Origin: Akkermansiaceae bacterium
Lineage (GTDB): Bacteria; Verrucomicrobiota; Verrucomicrobiia; Verrucomicrobiales; Akkermansiaceae
Length of the DNA: 64,000 nucleotides
Reading direction: 5' to 3'
Assembly: GCA_030725745.1 (NCBI GenBank)
Contig: JANRFH010000023.1
Span: 31,015-95,014, forward strand
Made by a program: the position numbers and the translations under genes. Below are positions 27,726 through 34,821 of this stretch, piece after piece (positions within the stretch are counted from its first letter, which is position 1; each line of letters opens with the position of its first letter). A model generated the notes under the pieces. The model was given only the letters and a program-made list of their open reading frames with translations, was not told the DNA's origin and did no database searches.

Positions 27726-28599
27726 AGTCGCGAAAGTGTGTCGGGCGTTTTCCTGTCCAGCGTTTGAAGGCGTTCGAGAACGTGAAGGGGCTTTGGTAGC
27801 CGACGGCTTTTGCGATGGTATCGATTTTGTCCTCGGTGGTTGTGAGGAGGGAAACGGCATGGCGCATCCTGAGATAGGTGATTTGCTGGATCGGGCTGCG
27901 GCCTAGCTGCTGCTGGCAGAGGCGGCGGAGGTGCTCTTGGCTGAGATGAGCGATGGACTCCATGTCAGTAAGCGTCCAGTCGTGAGCTAGGTCTTTTTCG
28001 ACGGCTTGCCAGACACGCCAGAGGCGGTCGTCATCTTGAAAAGGTGAGGCGGCACGCGCAACGAAGCCATGGATGAGCTCGACCCAGTGGTGGAGTGCGG
28101 CGGGTTGTTCGATATTGTTGATTAGCTCACCGGAGAGTCCGGCGATGGCGTGCTTGAGAGGGAGAACGTTGCCTTTTTGGACAACAGGGCTGTTTGATGA
28201 GAGGATGGGTGAAGTTTCACGAGCTTCCTCGTAGCGCACCCATGCGAAGCTCCAGAGGTGATCATTTTTTGCGCGAATGGCGGTGGGGGCGAAGGCGGGT
28301 AGGAGACAGATCTCGTTTTCTACAAGTGTATGCCACTGGCCATCGATGAGAGTTTCCCCCTCACCCTCTAGGCCGATGAGAGCAAAAGTGCCAGAGGCTT
28401 CGGAGCGTATGACTTTGAAGGGCGCTTTTGCCCACATAAGGCCTACGTGGGCGATGAGGTGGTTCTGGAGAAGCGGGCAGACAGGAGTGTCTCTTAGCCA
28501 CGAGCGGTCGTCGGATTTATCGGCACGAATGGCCTGCCATCGGGTTTCTTTGCCGAAGTTTTCTCGATCCTCCTCATAGCTATCCGCCGCTTCATCCAT
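27724..28599 (-). CDS. AraC-family transcriptional regulator
   Basis: The 291-residue protein has an N-terminal cupin-like ligand domain (ALIGLEGEGETLIDGQWHTL, an effector pocket motif) and a C-terminal double helix-turn-helix (about 195-291) with LSQEHLRRLCQQQLG and the family signature IAKAVGYQSPFTFSNAFKRWTG. It starts 11 nt after the Dabb gene, so it is the last gene of the four-gene operon from 31001 and probably senses a metabolite of that pathway. It could act on the palindromes at 31044 and 27708. Confidence 0.9.
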   Translation of the reverse strand: MDEAADSYEEDRENFGKETRWQAIRADKSDDRSWLRDTPVCPLLQNHLIAHVGLMWAKAPFKVIRSEASGTFALIGLEGEGETLIDGQWHTLVENEICLLPAFAPTAIRAKNDHLWSFAWVRYEEARETSPILSSNSPVVQKGNVLPLKHAIAGLSGELINNIEQPAALHHWVELIHGFVARAASPFQDDDRLWRVWQAVEKDLAHDWTLTDMESIAHLSQEHLRRLCQQQLGRSPIQQITYLRMRHAVSLLTTTEDKIDTIAKAVGYQSPFTFSNAFKRWTGKRPTHFRD

Positions 28600-28610
28600 C
28601 TGGTTCGGCT

Positions 28611-28919
28611 TTACTCGGGGAGGTTGAAGTCGAAGACGACGATGCGTTCGAGATGGGGGACGACGACGTCTTTTACGTCTTCGTGGATGGGGTGGGGTAG
28701 GTATTCGTCGCGGGCGGTGGGGCTGGCGAAGGTCATGATGAAGCCGTGGGTGTATTCATCGTTGAGGCCTTCGGCGGAATCGTAGGGGCCGTAATTGAAA
28801 TCGAGCAGGCCGGGGATTTTTCCGACCATGTCGTTCATGGTTTGGAAGCAGTGGGAGATGGTTTCGTCGGTGGTTCCGGCTTTGAACTGGAAGCATCCGT
28901 AGTGTTTTACTTTTGGCAT
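28611..28919 (-). CDS. Dabb (stress-responsive alpha/beta-barrel) protein
   Basis: The 102-residue protein matches the Dabb family: HYGCFQFKAGTTDETISHCF at the start, a central GLLDFNYGPYDSAEGL, and THGFIMTFASPTARDEYLPHPIHEDV, which is the hallmark Y-x-x-H-P-x-H segment. These are dimeric ferredoxin-like barrels, some catalytic, many of unknown role. It lies 4 nt after the Tm-1-like gene in the same operon. Confidence 0.9.
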   Translation of the reverse strand: MPKVKHYGCFQFKAGTTDETISHCFQTMNDMVGKIPGLLDFNYGPYDSAEGLNDEYTHGFIMTFASPTARDEYLPHPIHEDVKDVVVPHLERIVVFDFNLPE

Positions 28920-28923
28920 GGTC

Positions 28924-30132
28924 TTATTTCTTTAGGTGGTTGAGGAGGGTTTCGGCGCAGGCTTTTGAGAAGGCTGGGTCGTTGATGGTGGTGTCCATCT
29001 CGATGACCGGGATGGAGGGGTTGAGGTTTGATTTCAGCGAGGAGAAAAGGGCTTGGTCGGCTGCTGGATCGTGGAAAGGCTGACCTTCCGCGCTGATGAT
29101 GCTGATGGCTTTGGTGGGGATGAGCACGGTGACGGGGGCGGTGTAGGTGTTGACCTTTTCCGCGATGATTTTTCCGAGGGCGGTGCATTCCTCGGCGTTG
29201 GTGCGCATGAGGGTGACCTGGGGATTGTGGATGTAGAAATTGCGGCCGTTGAATTTTTCCGGGACGGTCTCGCGTGCGCCGAAGTTGACCATATCGAGGC
29301 AGCCGGGGACGACGATGGCGGGGATGTTGGCCTTGGCGGTGGCATCGAGGCGGGTGGAGCCTGCGGTGAGTGTGCCGCCGACGTATTCGTCCGCCCACTC
29401 GGTGGTGGTGATGTCGAGGACGCCGGCGACGAGGCCGTCTGCGATGAGGGATTCCATGGTTTTTCCGCCGGTGCCGGTGGAGTGGAAAACGAGGGTCTCG
29501 TAGCCTGCGGCATCGATGATTTCGCGGGCGTGATCGACGCATTGGGTGGTGTTGCCGAACATGCTGGCGGCGATGAGCGGGAGGTCTTCGGTGGAGGCGG
29601 GGAGCTCCGCCTCGACCATGCCGCAGATGGCTCCGGCGGCGCGGGTGAAGACGGTGCGGGTGATGCGGTTGAGCCCGGCGACATCGGCGATGCTGGGCAT
29701 CATGGTGATGTCCTTTTCTCCGACGTAGTGGGCGGTGTTGCCACTGGCGAGGGTGGAGACCATGACTTTTGGGAAGCCGAAGGGCAGGCCGCGCATGGCG
29801 GCGGTGCCGATGGCGGTGCCGCCGCCTCCGCCGAGGGAGATGATGCCGTCGATTTTACCTTCGGAGGCGAGTTTTGCGACGAGGACGGGGGCGGCCTTGC
29901 TGATGGCGACGACGCATTCGCCACGATCCTGACGGGCGATGAGCGAGTCGAGGTCGATGCCTGCGGCGGCGGCGACTTGCTCGCGGGTGATGTCAGGTGC
30001 GACGGTGGGCGGGGTGGAGGTGCCTACGTCGATGAGGAGGGTTTTGTGGCCTTTTTCCCGGATGAGATCGGCGATGAAGCTGTGTTCGGTGCCTTTCGTA
30101 TCGAGGGTGCCTAGGACTGCGATGGTTTTCAT
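28924..30132 (-). CDS. Tm-1-like ATP-binding protein (UPF0261)
   Basis: The 402-residue protein belongs to the Tm-1-like/UPF0261 family, named for the tomato virus-resistance protein. Landmarks are the N-terminal VLGTLDTKGTEHSFIADLIR, a Gly-rich SLGGGGGTAIG loop and FHSTGTGGKTMESLI, and a C-terminal FHDPAADQALF. In plants and fungi this domain is fused to a PEP-hydrolase-like TIM barrel; here that partner is the gene directly upstream, overlapping by 4 nt. The bacterial reaction is not established to my knowledge. The protein should be cytosolic. Confidence 0.93.
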   Translation of the reverse strand: MKTIAVLGTLDTKGTEHSFIADLIREKGHKTLLIDVGTSTPPTVAPDITREQVAAAAGIDLDSLIARQDRGECVVAISKAAPVLVAKLASEGKIDGIISLGGGGGTAIGTAAMRGLPFGFPKVMVSTLASGNTAHYVGEKDITMMPSIADVAGLNRITRTVFTRAAGAICGMVEAELPASTEDLPLIAASMFGNTTQCVDHAREIIDAAGYETLVFHSTGTGGKTMESLIADGLVAGVLDITTTEWADEYVGGTLTAGSTRLDATAKANIPAIVVPGCLDMVNFGARETVPEKFNGRNFYIHNPQVTLMRTNAEECTALGKIIAEKVNTYTAPVTVLIPTKAISIISAEGQPFHDPAADQALFSSLKSNLNPSIPVIEMDTTINDPAFSKACAETLLNHLKK

Positions 30133-31001
30133 TTGATCCTTTTGACGGGGATGGATTTGAACTCGCGGGTGAGCTCGGTGATGGATTTTTCAACGGCGAT
30201 GCGCTCGATGGAGGAGGCACCGACGAAGCCGACGGTGTCGGTGTGTTCGTTGATGTAGGCGGCGTCCGAAGGTGAGAGGATAGGGCCGCCGTGGGAGAGA
30301 ATCATGATGTTTTTGTTCACGGAGTGGGCGGCTTCGCAGATCGCCTGGGTTTTTTGGGCGGCTTGGTCGAGGCCTATGGAGGCGTTGCTGACGCCGATCG
30401 AGCCGCCGACGGTGCAGCCGACGTGGGCGATGACGACATCGGCTCCGGCTTCGGCCATGGCTTTCGCCTCGGCCGGGGTGGCGACGTAGACGATGGAGAA
30501 GATGTCCATTTTCGAGGTAGCGAGTTTCACGCAGTCGATTTCCTTCTGCATGCCCATGTTGGTTTCCTCGATGGACTGGCCGAACTGGCCGTCGATGATG
30601 GAGTGGGTGGGGAAATTGTTGATGCCGGAGAAGCCCATGGCTTTCACCTGCTGGAGGAAATGCCACATGCGGCGGCGCGGGTCTGAGGCGTGGACGCCGC
30701 AGATGACGGGGATTTCCTTTACGACGGGGAGAACTTCGAATTCGCCGATTTCCATGGAGATCGCGTTGGCATCGCCGTAGGCCATCATGCCGGCGATGGA
30801 GCCGTGACCCATCATGCGGAAACGGCCTGAGGCGTAGATGATGATGAGGTCGGCTCCGCCTTGCTCGATGAATTTCGCGGAGATGCCGGTGCCGGCTCCT
30901 GCTACGATGATGGGTTCGCCTTTCGAGAGAGTGTCGCGGAGGCGCTCGATGACTTCAGTGCGTGTGTAGGGATTTCCGATCCCGGTCCATGGGTTAGGCA
31001 T
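30129..31001 (-). CDS. Phosphoenolpyruvate hydrolase-family TIM-barrel protein
   Basis: The 290-residue protein is the TIM-barrel partner of Tm-1-like proteins. Landmarks are IIVAGAGTGISAKFIEQGGADLIIIY, described by the GAGTGIS loop, then VICGVHASDPRR, FPTHSIIDGQF, HVGCTVGGSIG and LSHGGPILSP, and a final GFVGASSIERI. It is the first gene of a four-gene operon (PEP-hydrolase-like, Tm-1-like, Dabb, AraC). A perfect palindrome lies 43-66 nt before the start. The substrate is unproven; the family name comes from similarity to phosphonopyruvate/PEP-handling barrels. Confidence 0.9.
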   Translation of the reverse strand: MPNPWTGIGNPYTRTEVIERLRDTLSKGEPIIVAGAGTGISAKFIEQGGADLIIIYASGRFRMMGHGSIAGMMAYGDANAISMEIGEFEVLPVVKEIPVICGVHASDPRRRMWHFLQQVKAMGFSGINNFPTHSIIDGQFGQSIEETNMGMQKEIDCVKLATSKMDIFSIVYVATPAEAKAMAEAGADVVIAHVGCTVGGSIGVSNASIGLDQAAQKTQAICEAAHSVNKNIMILSHGGPILSPSDAAYINEHTDTVGFVGASSIERIAVEKSITELTREFKSIPVKRIK

Positions 31002-31043
31002 AAGGTGGAGATTAGGGGTGAAATCGGGATCTGGCCATATCTG

Positions 31044-31067
31044 AAATCCACATTTAGATGTGGATTT
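31044..31067. promoter_or_regulatory. Candidate operator palindrome before the PEP-hydrolase/Tm-1 operon
   Basis: AAATCCACAT (31044-31053) and ATGTGGATTT (31058-31067) form a perfect 10-bp inverted repeat with a 4-nt spacer. The same half-site recurs at 27708. It may bind the AraC-type regulator encoded at the end of this operon. Confidence 0.55.
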
Positions 31068-31083
31068 TAGTGGCTAGTGCCGG

Positions 31084-31111
31084 GTGATCAGTGATCAGTG
31101 GAAGACTGGGG
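31084..31111. repeat. Short repeat tract GTGATCAGTGATCAGTG
   Basis: This tandem GTGATCA unit is followed by GAAGACTGGGG. A near copy, GTGAACAGTGAACAGTG with GGAAGATTGGGG, lies at 63007-63035. The rest of the 31002-31271 spacer holds the palindrome above and the parC upstream region, with no gene. Confidence 0.55.
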
Positions 31112-31271
31112 TTGTGGTGCAGTGCTCTGGGGCGGGCTGAAGATTTGAGGAAATATTTTGAAGAAGTTTGTTCCTCCATGTCCGCGCTGCTTCCATTGCG
31201 GTCCGGTTGTTGCTTAAAGTTTGTTTACAATTGCTTGCACGGAGAGAGGGAGTCCGGTAGCACACTTGGCC

Positions 31272-33239
31272 ATGTCACAAGATCCGGATCACCACATTTC
31301 CTTGGGGGAGATGTATTCCGATTATTTCCTCGATTACGCGAGCTACGTTATTTTGGAGCGCGCGGTGCCGCATTTGTATGATGGGTTGAAGCCGGTGCAG
31401 CGCCGGATCCTGCACTCGATGAAGGAACTGGACGATGGGCGCTACAACAAGGTCGCGAACATTGTGGGAAATACGATGAAGTATCACCCGCACGGCGACC
31501 AATCGATCGGGGATGCGATGGTGCAGATCGGGCAGAAGGATCTGGTGATCGACTGCCAGGGAAACTGGGGAAACACGCTGACGGGCGATGGCGCGGCGGC
31601 TCCGAGGTATATTGAGGCGAGGCTGACACCTTTTGCGCTGGAGGTGATTTTCAATCCGAAGACGACGAAATGGCTGCCTTCCTATGACGGTCGGAATAAG
31701 GAGCCGGAGACCTTGCCTGTGAAATTCCCGCTCCTGCTTGCGCAGGGTGTGGAGGGGATCGCGGTGGGGCTGGCGTGTAAGATTTTGCCGCATAATTTCA
31801 ACGAGCTGATAACGGCTGCGGTGGCTTATCTGAGGAAAGAGCCGTTCGAGTTGGTGCCGGATTTCCCGACTGGTGGGATCATGGATGCTAGCGAGTATCG
31901 TGACGGGATTCGTGGCGGAAAGATCCGGGTGCGTGCGCGGATTGAGATCGAGAAGAAGAATATCCTGCGGATCACAGAAATTCCGTTCGGGACGACGACG
32001 GGAGGGGTGATGGATTCCATCGTCAACGCGGCGGACAAGAACAAGATCAAGATCCAGAAGATCGAGGACAATACGGCGGCTCACGCGGACATCCTGGTGT
32101 ATCTGCAGTCCGGGGCTGACTCTGAGATGATGCGGGATGCGCTGTATGCGTTCACGGATTGCGAGATGAGCATTTCGCCAAACTCCGGGGTGATCGTGGA
32201 TGGAAAGCCGGCGTTTCTCGGGATGACTGAAATCCTGAGGCGGACGACGGATCAGACCAAGGAGTTGCTGAAAATCGAGCTGGAGATCCGGCTCGGCGAG
32301 CTGGGTGACAAGTGGCACTTTTCCTCGCTGGAGAAAATTTTCATCGAGAACCGCATCTACCGGGACATCGAGGAGTCGGAGACCTGGGAGGCCGTGCTCA
32401 AGGCGATCGATGATGGCTTGAAGCCGTTCAAAAAGCTTCTGAAACGCGAGGTGAGCGAGGAGGATTTGGTGAGACTGACGGAGATCCGGATCAAGCGGAT
32501 TTCAAAATTCAACAAGTTCAAGGCCGACGAGGAGATCAAGGCGATCGAGGACGAGATCGAGCAGACCGAGAAGAACCTACGGAACCTGACGCGCTACACG
32601 GTGCGGTGGTATGAGCAGCTTGGGAAAAAATACGGCAAGAACAGGCAACGCCTGACGGAGATTTCTTCCTTCGCGAAGGTGGACAGGACGATGGTTGCTG
32701 CGGCTACGGAGACGCTATTCCTCGATGCGAAGAATGGCTTTGCGGGAACTTCTTTGAAAAAGGAAGAGGCGCTGGAAAAGTGCTCGATGCTCGACGACGT
32801 GATCGTTTTCTCTGCCGACGGGAAGGTAAAAGTGACGAAGGTCGCCGACAAATTCTTCGTGGGTCAGAGGCCGCTACGAGTCGCCGTTTTCCGCAAGGAC
32901 GAGGATCTGATCTACTCGATGATCTACCGCGACGGGCGCGACGGTAACATCATGGCCAAGCGTTTCACCATCGGTGGAGTAACGCGCGATAAGGAATACG
33001 ACCTGACGAAAGGCACCAAGGGCAGCCGGGTGTTGTATTTTAAATGCCACTCCACGAACGAGGAAAGCTCCGCACAGATGCTAATGGTGCACATGAAATC
33101 CGGGCTCGGCCTGCGGAATCTGGTGAGGCCGCTGCATTTCGCGGAATTTGGCATCAAGGGGCGGAGTAGCCAGGGGAACATTGTGACGAAACATCCGGTG
33201 GAAAAAATCCTGATCGCTCCGAAGGATTTTGAACCGTAA
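31272..33239 (+). CDS. parC: DNA topoisomerase IV subunit A
   Basis: The 655-residue protein starts at the ATG at 31272 (SQDPDHH follows). The N-terminal domain matches GyrA/ParC: YASYVILERAVPHLYDGLKP, QRRILHSMKE, YHPHGDQSIGDAMV, and the DNA-cleaving Tyr Y113 in APRYIEARLT. The C-terminal part after about 470 is short and lacks the GyrA-box, which points to ParC rather than GyrA and to the compact form seen in Bacteroidetes-like lineages. It relaxes and decatenates DNA with ParE, which is not encoded nearby. Confidence 0.9.
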   Translation: MSQDPDHHISLGEMYSDYFLDYASYVILERAVPHLYDGLKPVQRRILHSMKELDDGRYNKVANIVGNTMKYHPHGDQSIGDAMVQIGQKDLVIDCQGNWGNTLTGDGAAAPRYIEARLTPFALEVIFNPKTTKWLPSYDGRNKEPETLPVKFPLLLAQGVEGIAVGLACKILPHNFNELITAAVAYLRKEPFELVPDFPTGGIMDASEYRDGIRGGKIRVRARIEIEKKNILRITEIPFGTTTGGVMDSIVNAADKNKIKIQKIEDNTAAHADILVYLQSGADSEMMRDALYAFTDCEMSISPNSGVIVDGKPAFLGMTEILRRTTDQTKELLKIELEIRLGELGDKWHFSSLEKIFIENRIYRDIEESETWEAVLKAIDDGLKPFKKLLKREVSEEDLVRLTEIRIKRISKFNKFKADEEIKAIEDEIEQTEKNLRNLTRYTVRWYEQLGKKYGKNRQRLTEISSFAKVDRTMVAAATETLFLDAKNGFAGTSLKKEEALEKCSMLDDVIVFSADGKVKVTKVADKFFVGQRPLRVAVFRKDEDLIYSMIYRDGRDGNIMAKRFTIGGVTRDKEYDLTKGTKGSRVLYFKCHSTNEESSAQMLMVHMKSGLGLRNLVRPLHFAEFGIKGRSSQGNIVTKHPVEKILIAPKDFEP

Positions 33240-33248
33240 GATCCGGGA

Positions 33249-34079
33249 ATGGCAGAGGTAGGTACATGGGCGACGCTGACGATCCAGCGTGAACAGCCGT
33301 TCGGGATTTTTCTCGATGCGGAGAATCTCGGCGAGATCCTATTGCCTCGGCGCGAGATGCCGAAAGAGTGGGCGATCGGCGGGCAGGTGAAGGTTTTCAT
33401 CTATCTCGATTCAGAAGACCGGCTGGTGGCGACGATGCAGAAGCCACGAGCGATCCCCGGTGAATTTGCCAAGCTGAAATGCATTGCGCTGACGGGTGTC
33501 GGGGCGTTTCTCGACTGGGGTTTGCCGAAGGATTTGCTGGTGCCTTTCCGTGAGCAGAAGGTGCCTATGGTTGTTGGAAAAAACTATCTCGTGAAGGTGA
33601 TGGTCGATGAAGAGAGCGGTCGGATCGTTGCAACGGCGAGGATCGCAAGGCACATCGACAAGACTCCTGCGCAGTATGAAACGGGTGAGGAGGTGGATCT
33701 AACAGTCTATGGAAAGACGCCGATGGGATACAAGGCGATCATCAACGGCGCGCACACAGGTCTGCTTTTTGAAAACGAGGTCTTCCAGGAGCTTTCGCTA
33801 GGCGAGAAAATGAAGGGTTACATCGCCGGGGTGCGGGCGGATGGAAAAATCGACCTGTGCATGCATCCTCCCGGGCGCGAGCGGGTGGAGGATTTGGAGA
33901 AACAGATACTCGGTGAACTCATCGCGCGCGGCGGTTATTGGTCGATCTGCGATAAGAGCCCTGCGGAAGTAATCTATCAGGAATTGGGCGTTTCCAAGAG
34001 GACGTTTAAGCAGGCGATAGGGTCATTGCTGAAGAAACGGCTGATCACGCAGAATCAGATAGAAATACGACTGAACTAA
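33249..34079 (+). CDS. CvfB-like S1 RNA-binding protein
   Basis: The 276-residue protein has the CvfB layout: three S1-like beta-barrels (LGEILLPRREMP; GVGAFLDWGLPKDLLVPFREQ; GYKAIINGAHTGLLFENEVF) and a C-terminal winged helix (DKSPAEVIYQELGVSKRTFKQAIGSLLKK in part). Family members bind RNA and affect virulence or gene expression in Gram-positives; many bacteria carry one with no assigned role. It starts 9 nt after parC, so they share a transcript. The stop overlaps the convergent gene by 4 nt. Confidence 0.88.
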   Translation: MAEVGTWATLTIQREQPFGIFLDAENLGEILLPRREMPKEWAIGGQVKVFIYLDSEDRLVATMQKPRAIPGEFAKLKCIALTGVGAFLDWGLPKDLLVPFREQKVPMVVGKNYLVKVMVDEESGRIVATARIARHIDKTPAQYETGEEVDLTVYGKTPMGYKAIINGAHTGLLFENEVFQELSLGEKMKGYIAGVRADGKIDLCMHPPGRERVEDLEKQILGELIARGGYWSICDKSPAEVIYQELGVSKRTFKQAIGSLLKKRLITQNQIEIRLN

Positions 34080-34708
34080 CCGGGCAGCAGGCTCTTGGGT
34101 ATATCGCTGGGATCGAAGGTGCGCGGTTTGTTTTTCATGAACCAGCGGGCTAGCGGTGGTATGAAAAAAGCGATGATAACGAGCTTGATAATAGCGAGTG
34201 GGCCGATGGCTGAATAGAGCACGATCAATAGAATGAGCAGTAGGCCGAATACTATTGCGATCATGAGTGCCTGCCCCCACCAACTCAGGTGCGAGGTGCC
34301 GGATTTGAAGATACACTGTGGGTTGAGCGAAGCAATGCGAGGGATGAGCAGGCGCACCAGCGCTTTGTAGGTGTCGCTCCTGCTTTCGAAGGAAGCAAAG
34401 CCCATGTAACTTTCGTTCTGAATCATGGCCGCCAAGCCGAGGGGGCCGTAGATGCGGCAGCGATAACGCCCTGTCTGCATGCGCGTCGGCTCGTAGGAGA
34501 GCCGGACGGTGGTGATTTTTGCGAGATCGATTGAAATATCCGCTTGGCCTGCTGTGCACATCCACAGGGTGTCGCCATCCAGCCTCCAAGAGTATTCAGG
34601 CTCAAATGCAGAGACCCGGACACTATGCATCGTTCCGAGGGGGGGAGGGGTTCCGGTTTTTTCCAAACCCTCGGTTAGTGGCGGTGGCTGGCTCATCTTT
34701 CTCGCCAT
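34076..34708 (-). CDS. Hypothetical membrane protein with PH-like N-terminal part
   Basis: I do not recognise this 210-residue protein. The first about 130 residues form a soluble beta-rich part (YSWRLDGDTLWMCTAGQADISIDLAKITTVRLSY in outline, with repeated charged strands), reminiscent of a bacterial PH-like domain. Two adjacent transmembrane helices follow (about 145-185: ALMIAIVFGLLLILLIVLY and LAIIKLVIIAFFI), then a basic tail KNKPRTFDPSD. An alternative ATG lies at 34696. Confidence 0.65.
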   Translation of the reverse strand: MARKMSQPPPLTEGLEKTGTPPPLGTMHSVRVSAFEPEYSWRLDGDTLWMCTAGQADISIDLAKITTVRLSYEPTRMQTGRYRCRIYGPLGLAAMIQNESYMGFASFESRSDTYKALVRLLIPRIASLNPQCIFKSGTSHLSWWGQALMIAIVFGLLLILLIVLYSAIGPLAIIKLVIIAFFIPPLARWFMKNKPRTFDPSDIPKSLLPG

Positions 34709-34821
34709 AGGAAAATATCTAGCAGGATGATGTGAAGAAAAATGCCATCGCGGGGTTTGAAAGGCTGGCGGATCTGAGGTTGCCGGGAGTCCGCCGAAAC
34801 TATATTTGTCTTTTTAAGTTC

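Noticed and set aside
29053..30114. Long plus-strand open frame (353 codons) rich in Gly, Ala and Asp
   Set aside because: It is the complement of the Tm-1-like gene, has biased composition with no recognisable motif, and results from high GC at third codon positions.
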